Below are positions 25,881-36,614 of a stretch of DNA of 64,000 nucleotides, piece by piece. The position numbers and the translations under genes were made by a program. Within the stretch, counting starts at the first letter, position 1. Each line of letters starts with the position of its first letter. The stretch lies in the NCBI GenBank assembly GCA_026874595.1, contig CM049316.1, forward strand, positions 21,599,839 to 21,663,838. Direction: 5' to 3'. Source of the DNA: Sipunculus nudus (taxonomy: Eukaryota; Annelida; Sipuncula; Golfingiida; Sipunculidae). The notes under the pieces were generated by a model, which saw only the letters and a program-made list of their open reading frames with translations, did not search any database and had not been told where the DNA came from.

Positions 25881-25929
25881 CATTTTGTGTAGCAGGCAGT
25901 ATATATAGACCAATCAGAAGCCCCAGACC

Positions 25930-25985
25930 ACCCAGTCCTGGTTAGCCTGACGCTGTGGACCTCAGGGCCCTAGGAATTAGTACAA
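25930..25985 (+). repeat. Short dispersed repeat, inverted partner at 31650-31712
   Basis: CTGACGCTGTGGACCTCAGG and flanks, including TAGGAATTAGTAC, match the reverse complement of 31650-31712 (CTGACGCTGTGGATCTCAGG, then AGGAACTAGTAC). Confidence 0.6.
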
Positions 25986-25999
25986 CTTGTTAATAACAC

Positions 26000-27080
26000 A
26001 TTATTATTTATAACTATCACATTATTATTTATAACTATAAACCTGTCTAATATACCCTAATTATTTATATTTGGTAATTCATATTTGACATTTTTATTGC
26101 TTGTCCCTCCAAATCATGATGATTCTACAATGATCACATTAACAAATTTATATCTCCATGATTATTTACTAAAAAAAACTCTCTGGATACTAAAAAACTT
26201 AGGTTATCACTCAAAGCAAATAAGTTACAAGTTGTTTAGGAAATTTCGTGTGGAATAAAATATGTATTTTTAAATCTTAAATTATAAGCTTTTCTCATTT
26301 TATAGAAACATGCATCCAATTCATATTACGCCTCTTTATTGAATGTGTTTCTCTACAGAACATGAAGCAAAGAAGCTGATCACCCATGGTTTTGTCCTGG
26401 TGTGTATTAATTTGACCATATGTAAGATAAATCGTTGAACGGATCTGGTTAATGCTAGAATATCATGTCATGTCCAAAAACAGCGAAACAACGCGTCGAG
26501 TCATATGGAATCTCGCTAAGAGTCGCAAAGACATCAATATCCTACTGGTAGCCGAGACTAAGATATGTAAGATATGTGCAACCGAAACAGTTGCCAGGTT
26601 CATATAAAATGTTTCCTACATGAGTCCCATGATGCACAATTATTTATAGTCATTCCACAGGACTACTCTGCTGCACCGGTTTCCAGAAATAATACCATTT
26701 TTCGATTTATTTATAATGACTGCAGTAGTTTAAAGTATATACATTATAGCTGAAGGCAAAACTCCAAAATCCAATCAATGGGTGTAAAAAGCGTAAATGG
26801 TAAGTTAGCGTGACCGTCAATATTAACAGAACAAAGCTGCGTCAATCAATTAGCTATAAAAGCACTAAATGCAGCCTGGTGATAAACTTCGTCCATTCCG
26901 AACGATCATCTGTATATGGTTCCACATGATTCTAACGACATTTCGCATACCCTAGCATTAATGATCTAGTGCTTGTCCATACATTTCCAGATTTTTTTTT
27001 TACCCGCATGTATAAAATTGGCAAGGTAAATATAATACTGCTATGGTGGAAAAATAAAGAATAGGTTTTTAAAGTTTCTT
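26000..27080. other. No recognisable gene
   Basis: AT-rich sequence downstream (on -) of the channel gene. No exon, RNA gene or transposon end recognised. Confidence 0.4.
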
Positions 27081-27084
27081 TCAT

Positions 27085-27345
27085 TATCCCCTCGCAACGA
27101 AGTTGCCAAGGCGATATAGTAACGCCTCCGTTCGAGGGTCCGTCCGTCTGTCCGTCTGTCCATCTGCCCGAACCTTTCGACAAAAACCTTTCATCTTGCA
27201 CATATGGCTCACCAACCCATGGATGAAGACCTCTATCGATTCTGAGGTCACGGGGTCAAAGGTCACGCCCACAGGGCCAACTTCTTGAAACAGCTTGTGG
27301 ACCCATTTGAAGCCAAACCCTTTGACCAACACCCTCCAAATATAA
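27085..27345. repeat. Interspersed repeat with GTCCGTCTGTCC tract
   Basis: CCTCGCAACGAAGTTGCCAA, GAGGGTCCGTCCGTCTGTCC, CGACAAAAACCTTTCATCTTG and GGGTCAAAGGTCACGCCCAC are the blocks of a repeat type that, from memory, is widespread in mollusc and other invertebrate genomes (TCYGTC tract plus TCAAAGGTCA block). Frames through it on both strands are not proteins. It is close to the 3' end of the channel gene. Confidence 0.6.
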
Positions 27346-27579
27346 CAGTATTTAAATAATGATAAATATGTATAGTTTGGTTAGCGACATGGGTCTGTTG
27401 GTTAAATAGGTCGCTATCGTTTGTCTTTACTATAGAAATACTTACTTGAAGTATTACGTTAAACTGAGTATTAAGGTTTAATCGGTCCAACAGACAACAA
27501 CTTATTACGTTGCCAATCAGAGACGTGACAATATCAGTAAGTAGCCTGTGTAGGGATTACCCTATCTATGCAGCCGTTA

Positions 27580-27994
27580 TCATTCATAAAGATAATCGTA
27601 AGGGTCATTTTCTACGTTTCCTAATATAGGCACGAATATGAAAAAGGAAGCATACATGGACACCCAGATCACGTAATAAAAAATCTGACAAGAACGGTCC
27701 ACCCTCTTGGCATAGAGCTGCAGCGATACTAAAGTGACTGGTGGTGCTTCAGCCTGGCTACAGGGGTCACAATTAGTTTCCTCCTGGTCCCGTGAGGATG
27801 AACTTCTTTCAGTCCCAGAGTATAAGTTATGATTCTCGTTTCTTTCCAAACAACGGTTCCAGGGCTGTTCCAACAAGCTATGACCTTAAAGAAAGCTGAC
27901 ATATTGGTTTCTTTCCTGTGATACCAAACGGACTGCAAAATCGATATCCAAAGGGTAACCACGATCAACGCCATCACAGAAAGTATCAAAATCA
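27580..27994 (-). CDS. Cys-loop channel gene, last exon (M3-M4), frameshifted
   Basis: The acceptor TTTGTTTCAG|TG (AG at 27996-27995) completes the codon begun by the previous exon (A|TG = Met). The spliced protein runs ...VPWI-M-ILILSVMALIVV, giving M3 then 'SVWYHRKE', and the spacing from VPWI to YHR equals that of ordinary nAChR subunits. M4 with its pre-M4 helix ('YAKRVDRSCQIFYYVIWV', 'FFIFVPIL') is encoded at about 27720-27600 in a different frame and ends at a stop (27582-27580). A net shift is therefore needed in the M3-M4 loop, somewhere near 27890-27800. It is a true frameshift, an assembly error, or an unrecognised tiny intron. A GT...AG pair of only about 20 nt near 27880-27860 is too short for normal splicing. 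If the shift is real, the locus is a pseudogene or makes a channel without M4. Confidence 0.8.
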
Positions 27995-28125
27995 CTGAAA
28001 CAAATATAAAAGAGTCCTTAATTGACATGTCGAATATTATTTCTTTTCAATAATCGCACTCATAATAAAGACAATAAAATTACATATATATATATGTGTG
28101 TGTGTGTGTATACGTGTATACTCAC
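27995..28125 (-). other. Intron between M2 and M3 exons
   Basis: A 131-bp GT-AG intron, phase 1, with a (TA)(GT) microsatellite near its 5' end (28082-28118). Its position right after VPWI is a conserved location in nAChR-type genes. Confidence 0.85.
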
Positions 28126-28652
28126 TGATCCATGGCACTGAGTCTGTGGTAGGGGGCTGCTGGTTAGCCAAGAGAAGAAGAAACACTCCAAAAGACAATA
28201 AGATCGACACTCCATATGAAAGTCTCTCTCCAGAATCTACCGGAACGTCATATGTTAACCCTGCCAGAAATGACAAAAACGCTGATGGAAGCAATGTGGT
28301 CACCATGGTACTCATTGGCAACCGTTTGAGCAGGATCCGTACCTCGATACGAGAATAGTAATAGCCTCCATACGTCACGTTTCGAACTCGCATATGATTG
28401 TCGATCAGGGCAAACTCTCCGCTGGTAAATCTTTGTGTCTTCTTCTCTTTGCCGGGCAACAGCTGAAGTAGATCAGATCGGTAGTAATACGCCGAGAAGG
28501 TCAGGTAACAGACGTGTTGATCAAATGGCATATAAGTGCCGTCCATGTCACAGATGCTTCGGAAGGCCCAGCCAAAGTCTCGTCGCACTTTTCCATCATA
28601 CTGGATGTGAATCTTGTCCTTTCTTTCAATACGTGTTCGAGTGTCTTCTCCA
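28126..28652 (-). CDS. Cys-loop ligand-gated channel, Cys-loop/M1/M2 exon
   Basis: A 527-bp exon with consensus borders: acceptor CACCATAG|T at 28654-28653 and donor A|GTGAGT at 28125. The protein includes 'HIQYDGKVRRDFGWAFRSI', the Cys-loop C-DMDGTYMPFDQHV-C with exactly 13 residues between the cysteines, 'FTSGEFALIDNHM', 'VTYGGYYYSRIEVRILLKR', M1 ('LLPSAFLSFLAGLTYDVP') and M2 ('GERLSYGVSILLSFGVFLLL'), then 'PPTTDSVPWI'. The GER segment before M2, with no PAR motif, is the cation-selective pattern. The vicinal Cys pair of alpha subunits is absent from loop C and the usual loop B Trp is missing ('SAYYYRSD'), so classical acetylcholine binding is doubtful. Best called a divergent nAChR-like subunit; its ligand is unknown. 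Confidence 0.88.
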
Positions 28653-29311
28653 CTATGGTGAAATCGATAAAACACAATCCGGATATTATCAATATTGTAT
28701 TAAACGTTTATAAATAATTGCATTGCCCAAGCAAAATATTAACCACATAGGGAAACTTTTGAAGTAGTTAGGAAAAGAATAACATCAAAGCCTTTGTTAT
28801 GTTATGTGATCTACAATATAATACACAGAAAGCAAATAAATGTTTTTATACAAAATGTCCTTTTAACATACGGCTATTCGTACATGTGCGAGTATTACAT
28901 GATAGTCTGTGTTTGCTGGGCGCATGATATGATGATATAAGTGATTACAACAATAGCAACATTTGCAGTGTTCCCGTTCGTTGTCTTGTGACATTTCCGA
29001 TTAAAAAAGGGATATTTATTGCAGACAAGCTGTATACATAGCATATTATCACCCTATGAAGATACGTGAACCATAACAGTTTTATATTAAATATCAAGAC
29101 CATATCATGATGATATGCGAATGCGTTGGTACCTTAGCTAAGGTTCTATGGTGCCTGTATACACACAGTTTAAGGTATTATAAGGTTATTACAACGTTTA
29201 GGAGTAAATGAGTAAATGCCTGCATGGAAGGTTTATATAAATAAACGATTTTAACATCACGGCTGAACTGTTTTTTATTAAAGCAGATTATAGACATTGC
29301 GGCTTCTGTAC

Positions 29312-29421
29312 CTGTCATCCGGTCCCACAGGTGGAGTCCACACTTTGTCTGGATTAAGGACCACCGAGGTTTGGTTCCAAAAATCCTCCGGCCGCCATGT
29401 TAGAAACTCATCTCTCCACAT
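29312..29421 (-). CDS. Cys-loop channel gene, 110-bp exon (loops D/A)
   Basis: Acceptor TTTTAAG|ATG (AG at 29423-29422) and donor GATGACAG|GTACAG (GT at 29311-29310). The exon is exactly 110 bp, the size of the corresponding exon in nAChR subunit genes. It encodes 'MWRDEFLTWRPEDFW', then 'TSVVLNPDKVWTPPVGPDD', matching the W-x-DEFLTW-xPEDF...IW-P block of the ligand-binding domain. Its last two bases (AG) plus the first base of the next exon (T) make Ser, so phase is kept across the 658-bp intron 28653-29311. The usual loop A 'PDxxLYN' is replaced by 'PPVGPDD', again a divergent binding site. Confidence 0.85.
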
Positions 29422-31110
29422 CTTAAAAGAATTATTCTCTATATATTAACTTAATTATAACCACTATTCGGGAGACGAGTGTATGAAATTAAAATAGAAT
29501 ACGTCCTGCTCCCATGTGGACCAAGTTCTGTAGCCTAAGTGGACAACTGTATTAGCGCTATTTGGCACTGTTTCTTTTTAAACGTGTCCTCACGGACAAG
29601 AGGTATTTCACACTCATAGTGCGTATGGAACATGTTACTGTTGCGCACGTAAACGCAGTATTATAATTTGTGAACTGGGAGAGGCAGTTATATTAATCAG
29701 CCAATAATGAATTGAATACCGCTTCCAATGCTCCAATCAGCTATTTATAAAACAAAATATCAGCAAAATTTGAGGTCAACTGATGTCATTCACGAGACGC
29801 TGCTAGAGTATAATTCACACGACATTGAATTCAACCATTATCACTGTTAGAATGAAAAATATATTTAGACTGTTGTCATTATACAGGTGGATAGAAACTG
29901 CAGTGGTCCAACATACTCCTAAATTTATGTGTGTATTGATCAATGTTGTTAGAAGGTGGGTGAGCAAAGTATTGTTTGCTGCTTTTAAGGCCATCAATAG
30001 TTAATCAAGCGGGGACTGAGAAAGGTTTCATATTCAATTTATCCACAAACTGTATCTAAAGGTTTGAGCAGCTTTGAACCAGTCATGACATGGAAATATT
30101 ATTGAACACTGCAAAATTCAATTAGCAAAGGCTTCTCGTCATACATAGCAAACCGGACATACATTTATTAATAATAATACCAATACGACCATGACAATAA
30201 ACGATTCTGGGTAATAGGTTTCATACATGAGCACGCATTGGACAGAACTAAAGTCCTATCTCTGAATATAAGTTCATTCAGCAATACTCACGGTGTAATG
30301 CTTAATGAATAAGTAAATCATATGTTAACCAAGCGGTTATTTAGTCACTCTGAAATAAAATAGCTTGCCATTATGCCAGAATGGCAAAACTTGTTTCATT
30401 TTTACAAGGTTCGATGTACGCTTGGTACGTCGTTACTTAACGCATACCATCCAACAAAATATGTTGTTTGTATTAACACTCATGACGGTACCATTAGCAA
30501 AGAAAGTCCGTTATAACTCAACATATGAGTTGATCTCTCTGTACGTTTTAGGATTGTTCTTTTCACTCAAAGTCGTGGAAGGTCCAGAAATGTAAGGTGG
30601 TTATCATAGTTGTTGGGATTGAAGCTTTAGGTTGTATTCGCTAGTTTATTTGAACGTACTCTTTGGTGCTACTCAACCGTTAAAATCAACAGGTTTGTAC
30701 ATCCGTATTCTTGCAATGAGATGGCCGGCCTTTTCGGTTCAGTGTTTCGCATGACTGGAGTCACGACTCTAAGTAAGCCCTGTCAGTCCCCACTGCCTGT
30801 CTGCTGAGTCGTGCATAAATGGCTACTGTAAACAAGAGGCCCTGGAGAAAATGCTATACGGAATATCATTGGCAAAAGGGTAAAACCATCCTATGGTTTT
30901 AAATATACTTCAGTTTGGCGTTATGTTCTTTACAGGCACCAAATTACATGTTAATTTATTCAGCACCTCTTCCATTATACTCAACGTTTCATTCTCCCGT
31001 CGCTCAACTGATGATTGCTCTAGGATTCTGAGGGCTGCACCGCATGATAACTGGCCAAAAATGTGATCATGCCAATGCGAGTGAAAGACAGTCGGTTAGA
31101 AACTCAGAAC
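29422..31110. other. Presumed intron; upstream exons not found
   Basis: In nAChR genes a roughly 45-bp exon and a roughly 146-bp exon precede the 110-bp exon. I could not locate them convincingly here. One stretch on - (about 31056-30940) has plausible splice borders and reads 'ETLSIMEEVLNKL', but its phase does not fit the candidate first exon. Its status is open. Confidence 0.35.
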
Positions 31111-31112
31111 AA

Positions 31113-31344
31113 GATTCAGATGTACATTTTCAGCATACGGAACGGAAATCTTACGATCCATTATATTCTCAACATTTTCAGGAGTGAGAAAAAAATGTAA
31201 AATCTAAAAAATATGGTATTCTTTTTGTATATGCTCAGATATTAAAAGTATGATTTAGTATAACCGACTTATCAGTAAAACAATACCATGGGTGGCCAGC
31301 AGCTTTTGCTTCATATTCTGCAAAGAAACAGATATACATAGTCC
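31113..31344 (+). repeat. Dispersed repeat, inverted partner at 39240-39478
   Basis: GATTCAGATGTACATTTTCA, GTATATGCTCAGATATTANA, TATAACCGACTTATCAGTAA and AACAATACCATGGGTGGCCA recur in the same order on the opposite strand at 39478-39240. No coding content; family unknown. It sits in the presumed channel-gene intron. Confidence 0.75.
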
Positions 31345-31481
31345 AAAATATAATTATTTGATAAGTGATCATTGAATGAATATCTCGGTCAAATATAATA
31401 TTAAAACAAGTCAGAGCAAAACAATTGTCACAATCCTAAATTTACTATATATCGTTCAATTAAGTTAAAATTAAATTAAAA

Positions 31482-31482
<1 letters not shown>

Positions 31483-31533
<51 letters not shown>
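31483..31533. repeat. (AT)n microsatellite
   Basis: Pure AT run of about 50 bp. Confidence 0.95.
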
Positions 31534-31536
<3 letters not shown>

Positions 31537-31649
31537 TTAAAGAAGATTTACTTATTAAAACGAGTCAACTTATCCCAGTGCACAACATTTTACGCATGCA
31601 TGTTTTTTTTCAGATTCAGCGAATTGTATGTGAAAATTTATTAAGTTAT

Positions 31650-31712
31650 AGTACTAGTTCCTGGAGTCCTGAGATCCACAGCGTCAGATTAACTAAGACA
31701 GGGTTTCTTGGG
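31650..31712 (-). repeat. Short dispersed repeat, partner of 25930-25985
   Basis: Reverse complement carries CTGACGCTGTGGATCTCAGG and AGGAACTAGTAC, shared with 25930-25985. Confidence 0.6.
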
Positions 31713-32619
31713 TTCCTGACCGGCCTCGCTTCCGGTGAGTAGTTGCTCGTAATATTCCTTATTAGGGCGTACTCTAGGGCCATCATCTCCGCCCCTACAA
31801 GGCAAAGTTAAATCAATATTTTAACACCTCAATAAATATTCTTAACTAGGGCCCACACAAATTCCCAGGGTGTCCTATGAGAATCAGGTTTTTCAATTGT
31901 CAGTTTTACCTTTTTAAATCATTATCTCAAGAACCGTACAGTCCATTGCCGTGAAAATTTACTGCCGTAAAAATTGACTGACATCAAAATGACAACCAGA
32001 GAGGGCTCTTGAAAATCTTCTAGCGAGATAACCGTAGAAGCATTTACCGTGAAGATGTTATTGAAACTTCACACCTCATCAGAAGGATTGTTCAAGCAAT
32101 TAATGAGCAAAATCACATGTTCTTATGCTTTATATACCGGTTCCCCTATACGACCTGTATGTTGGGAATTATCATTGGTTTATTTAATGTGTCGCTTTTT
32201 CAGTAAGAATTGGACATGTCTTCCAATGTCACCACCCTGAAATATATGGCATGTATAACGAGTAATATATTAAAAATGAAAAGTTAGAAAATCTGTGAGG
32301 TAAGTTGAATATTTGACAGAAAAGATTTTTGATTGATTTCTTTAGTTCACGGTGGACTCACTCACTCTTAACATATACTCCGCACTTTCTTTCTGCCATA
32401 TGTCAAGCAATACTATGTTGACTACAACCGATTTACATTTTCATTGTTAGTCATGGTTTCTTGTTATGTTTTTCCCCCTGGCAGTACGACCTGAGGCACC
32501 TCTGTATATTGACAAAGATAGCCTAATCCAATTAATGGGCATTGTTTAATTTACATTTTATGCTTCGAACGCTTATATCGTTATTTAATATGAAAGTATA
32601 TGAGTTGTAACAGAAATTG

Positions 32620-32905
32620 TGTTCTCAGGTAGAAACCATCATTTAATATGATATCAAATATAGCTGTGTGGACAAAACGCACTCCATTTTATCAACATAT
32701 GCCCAGTGGGAAATGGTCAGATCAAAAATGATAGTTTATATTCATAGTATAAGGTACGAACAGACTCTCATAATGTTATTCTTAATACCGGTCTTATTGA
32801 ACTTCTGTCAACTGTCCCTCCGAGAATGATTACCCAGTGACATGAATCAGTATTGGAATAATAAAAAAAAACGTTTATTGTCCTAGCTAACGGATAATAC
32901 ATTAC
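32620..32905 (-). repeat. Dispersed repeat, inverted partner at 53755-53985
   Basis: On -, GCTAGGACAATAAACGTTT, TTCATGTCACTGGGTAAT, TATTAAGAATAACATTATGA, GATCTGACCATTTCCCACTG and TGGAGTGCGTTTTGTCC appear in the same order as on + at 53765-53945. It lies in the part of copy A missing from copy B. Confidence 0.75.
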
Positions 32906-33164
32906 CGTTCCAGGCTTTTGATCATCCTTGTGTCTGGCCCTTAATTGTTTAATGTACAGGCGTTTGTTGCACACAATTCATGCTTAATTTTGGAACATTG
33001 AACGTGGAAGTTAGATAACCATATTTCTTCTTCCGGAGGCGGTGATTATTTTTTTTTTTACAATAACTTGTACTATCCGTAACTGAAATTCGACATGAAA
33101 GTAAAAATCCATACAATATCTTACTTCTGAATACTGGGTTTAGCAAATAAGTTATAAGCAATGA

Positions 33165-33276
33165 ACCCCTCGAAAAGCTGTAAAAATGAGAGACGGTGCC
33201 ATCTGGCGATTCTCTTTTAAGGTAGGCCCTGAGAATTAGACCCAAAGAGACAGAAACGTCGGAGGAATACTGAAGA
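33165..33276 (-). other. Possible channel-gene exon fragment
   Basis: After an acceptor-like GACTCTTCAG (AG at 33278-33277), the minus strand reads 'YSSDVSVSLGLILRAYLKRE', which resembles the 'V-V-LGL-L' strand of Cys-loop receptor N-termini. No GT donor at the right place was found, and its start phase (0) does not fit the candidate first exon (ends phase 1). In copy B the same place has GG instead of AG at the acceptor and an in-frame stop. Treat as a candidate only. Confidence 0.25.
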
Positions 33277-33533
33277 GTCAATGATGGTAAGTTGTAGTAC
33301 GATTCGTTTCATTTATGCATTGTATGTCGAGATATACGTCAGAACTATAGTATGCTTGCTCTAAACCTTTAAACATTTTATTATAAGTGACAGTATAAGT
33401 GGTACACAAATGTATTTCCTAATTCTATAAGGATTATAAGGCTTTCGTGAATCTATCGTGAAATCGCTGGGCGGAGAATAAGGATCAGATGTTGTTATCG
33501 TAATTTAATTTCACGCTGGACTATGTATGTGGC

Positions 33534-34349
33534 CAGAACAAGTACTCAGGAATCGTAATTAAACATATTTTCTGTTTACTTTTACTCGTTTCCGTACTCA
33601 GCCTAACCTTTTCAAAGAAATTATACTCGTACTCAAGTACTGGCCGAAAGTACTCAAGTACTTATGAGTACATTTCAAGTACTTCTTAAAATTGTTTCAG
33701 TTTTTACTTGTAGTAAAGTGCCTATAAATACGGTATTAATTTGCAAATGCTCTTACAAAAGCTAATTTATGCATTTGAACTCTATCGTGACTATTTTTTG
33801 CCACCTAGTACGAACCTAATAGATAAGCCTAAACTATAATGAAGGAACGTGTGTTTATTGTAACTTAAATAATAAAGGACTTCTGAAATCAGGTTTGCTT
33901 AGCATATTATTTAAATATTATTACCGTTATATTATTATAACTCGGTTTACAGGATTAATATTAAATTGAGCTGAGCACATTCCCGGAGCTCTAAATTCTC
34001 TAAATAATTATACAATGATACATCATAAGTGGATATATTGAAAAATCTTGGGCTTCTGCAAGACTTTATTTTGATTTCATGGTCAGAAAATAGAGTTAAA
34101 AGTATAATGAATAATGCGCATTATGTACATTGTGGTATTGTTTCTGAACAAAAAAATATAAACAATTGACAATAAATGATTTGTTAAGTACTTTCGAGGA
34201 AATAAACTCGAACCCTGTACTGGTACTGAGTACAAACCATGAGTACAGTACTTGTACTCGAGTACATGAGGACATGCTGGTACTTGTACTCGTTTTACTG
34301 CGAAGTACTCGTACTCAAGTACTATAACAGTGTATTCGCCCCAACCATG
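33534..34349. mobile_element. Non-autonomous hAT element, copy A (eroded)
   Basis: The right end CGCCCCAACCATG and the inner GTACTCGTACTCAAGTACT arrays at both ends match the intact element at 58824-59720. The left terminus is worn (CAGAACAAGTACTCAG). The right flank CTGTGGAC (34350-34357) is the same as at the copy B insertion, so both copies inherited one insertion. No transposase. Confidence 0.7.
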
Positions 34350-34716
34350 CTGTGGACACGAAATCGTTTCCAACATACACATGTTTTTGTCAAAATTTTC
34401 CACAATTACATTATAACTTATTCTAATATTTCAATACTTTGATCTGGCAAGAAGATTGTCTGTGGCAATGTATCATTAATTGTATGAATTGTTATTTACA
34501 TTGTGTATTTTACTAAATTATTACCCTTTAATTATCGAACTATACATTATTTTTTTACAAATTATTTTGGTGGAAGTAAAACGCTAACCTAAGTATTATG
34601 AAGTCTGTTGAGAATTTCATTTCGGATATCAATTTTAAATTCTTTAGAAATACATTGAACAAAACGATGTGCAAACGAAATTCAAGCATGTGCAGCTCCT
34701 TAGCATGGTTACTTAC

Positions 34717-34911
34717 CTGAAATAAGTGTATTGAAGGCAGGGGTAACCATAAGAAGCGTTACTATGAAGCCGTGTGCCATCATGACTTTAATCCACAGTC
34801 CTCCCCGTCGGAGCTCACACACTAACACACCAGTGAATAGGTCTGCTGTATACTGGTCCATCAGTTCATGTAGAACTGCACGCGGCAGTGGAATTATGGC
34901 CCCCGTAATGT
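34717..34911 (-). CDS. Candidate first coding exon with signal-peptide-like end
   Basis: 195 bp with a fair acceptor (GATCGACAG|AC, AG at 34913-34912) and a consensus donor (TTTCAG|GTAAGT, GT at 34716-34715). From the first of two adjacent Met codons (34783-34781) it reads 'MMAHGFIVTLLMVTPAFNTL', a secretion-signal-like segment, ending in phase 1. That would suit exon 1 of the channel gene on the same strand. The open frame continues upstream ('IIPLPRAVLHELMDQYTADL'), and in the copy at 37915 the 'HELMDQYTADL' part differs mainly at synonymous positions. The exon may therefore be longer and internal, belonging to some other protein. Link to the channel gene is by position and strand only. Confidence 0.45.
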
Positions 34912-35122
34912 CTGTCGATCAATAACAGGGAAGCAGTTTTTCCCTAGCTAACAAATATTGTGATTTTAGGAGTATTTGCTTATTTATGTTTCTTTCTATG
35001 GGTGCGTTTTACACGACTATGATTTAACATATAATAAACTACATAGGCAACCATTATCATTGACACATACCCTTTATCACATGTATAATGGTCTAGGTGG
35101 ATGAGCATATTATTCTGTATGC

Positions 35123-35680
35123 TGAAAACCTAGAAATATATAAGGACACGTTGTTCAATGTTATTTACATTTTGTTAATGATAGTGGCTTTTGAATTTGC
35201 AGTAAAAACGATTCCAATAGTAATTAATTTCCCCGAACAAGGAGACATTCTCAGATAAAAAGTGACATTAAAGAAAAAGAAGTAAAATATGTTTTGGATA
35301 AAAATTTCTACAAAGTTTTCATTTCCTTGTGACAGGACGAGTAGTCAATTTGTATATCTTGCGTATTTTTGTCTTTACATGAAGAAACCACAAAAATACA
35401 AACACCTAGAAAACATTTGCAGAAGTTGAAATGTTGGTGCATGGAACCACCAATAAATCTTATGGCTAAACTGAACCGTTGGCAACCACCATTAAGCCAA
35501 AAATCAAAGTGAGACGTTTGTAAAATTTCTAGTTGATTTTTTAGTGAGAAACAATGCAGCGAAACCTTAAAGGTTTACCCTAAGACCCTAGAGAATGGAT
35601 TAGATCGAATTACTATACATTTGGTTTTACACTGATAAAGAAGATTCATCCATGAGCAATTAAGTTAGAAGATCATTGTT
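35123..35680. other. No recognisable feature
   Basis: AT-rich, past the end of copy A. No exon or repeat recognised. Confidence 0.4.
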
Positions 35681-35682
35681 TC

Positions 35683-36275
35683 TTCCATGCTCTCTTCTAC
35701 GGTGTTAAGGGTCATTATGGGTTCAAATGAGACCCTTATAAACCTGTAGTCCATTTTGCGAATGATTTAGAGGGATCCTCTTTGCAACTTATATCAAACA
35801 TCTGGGCCTAAAATTTTAATAGCTTCCTTTCCTTCAAGGAACATTGGTCATTTGATCATGTGTTACGGTGTAATCATGAAATGTTCATTGACGAGAGCAA
35901 TCGGGAAAAATTTACCTGTGACATGCAATACATATTACATCAAGACGGTTTTATAGAATCCAAGTAACGGTTTCTGAATATTCCATACTCTCCTCTACGG
36001 TGTTTAGGGTCATTATGGGTTCAAATGAGACCCTTATAAAAAATGTAGTCCATTTTGCGAATAATTTAGAGGGATCTTCTTTGCTACTTAATTCGAACAG
36101 CTAGGCCTAAAATTTTAATAGCTTCCTTGCCTTCAAGGAACAATGGTCATTTGGGCAAGTGTTGCGGGGTTATTATGAAATGTTCATTAACGAGAGCAAT
36201 AGGGATAAAATTTACCTGTGACATGCAATACATATTTCATCAAGACGGTTTTATAGAATCCAAGTAACGTTTTCT
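35683..36275. repeat. 298-bp tandem duplication
   Basis: Two head-to-tail copies (about 35683-35980 and 35981-36275). TCYTCTACGGTGTT, GGGTCATTATGGGTTCAAAT, TTTAGAGGGATCYTCTTTGC and TTTATAGAATCCAAGTAACG recur at a constant offset of 298. Copies differ by scattered substitutions and small indels. No coding frame. Confidence 0.9.
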
Positions 36276-36360
36276 ACTTCTCAAGAATGTTTGAAGTTAA
36301 TTCATTTGTGTGTGATTATTGTTTTCCTAGAACTGAGGGCCGAACAATAAAGTAATATAT

Positions 36361-36516
36361 TGTTACGAAGACAAATCGCTCAGGGGAAAACATTGGGCCG
36401 ATCCCCCATTCGAACCCATGTTGGTGGCGCACAAGTCCGGCGTACCAACCGCTTCGCTATCAAAGCAAGCTTCACTAGCGAGACAGTTCTGTCCGCTTTT
36501 ATGTCACCCCATAACA
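36361..36516 (-). repeat. 3' LTR of the TRIM
   Basis: Same 156 bp as the 5' LTR with 11 substitutions. The A box is TAGCGAAGCGG; the B box has decayed to GGTTCGAATGG. A T4 (36390-36387 on -) follows the tRNA-like part in this copy only. Confidence 0.8.
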
Positions 36517-36614
36517 CACCCCCTCTTTAGAGCGTTCTGCTATCAGAACAAGACTAATTATACCAGGAGTCACACTTTGATGAGCTTATTCCCTGGGCCA
36601 CAAAGTTTGCCGTC

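Larger units (their letters stand above)
31772..35122. repeat. Segmental duplication, copy A
   Basis: 31772-32310 and 33180-35122 align in the same orientation with 58034-58465 and 58490-60405. Shared landmarks include ATTATCTCAAGAACCGTACA, TCACCACCCTGAAATATATG, TGGTACACAAATGTATTTCC, a hAT element and the candidate first exon. The 870 bp at 32310-33180 is specific to copy A and contains another dispersed repeat. Copy A keeps the splice signals of the exons while copy B has lost them, so A is the better-preserved copy. Confidence 0.85.

Noticed and set aside
28098-28717. Plus-strand frames of 67-92 codons
   Set aside because: Antisense shadows of the channel Cys-loop exon.
30940-31056. Possible channel exon on - (ETLSIMEEVLNKL)
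   Set aside because: Splice borders look fair, but the phase conflicts with the candidate first exon and its order relative to 33276 is wrong for the family.
33595-34330. GTACTCGAGTAC-rich arrays as a possible CRISPR or satellite
   Set aside because: They are subterminal repeats of the hAT element present at both of its ends and in both copies.
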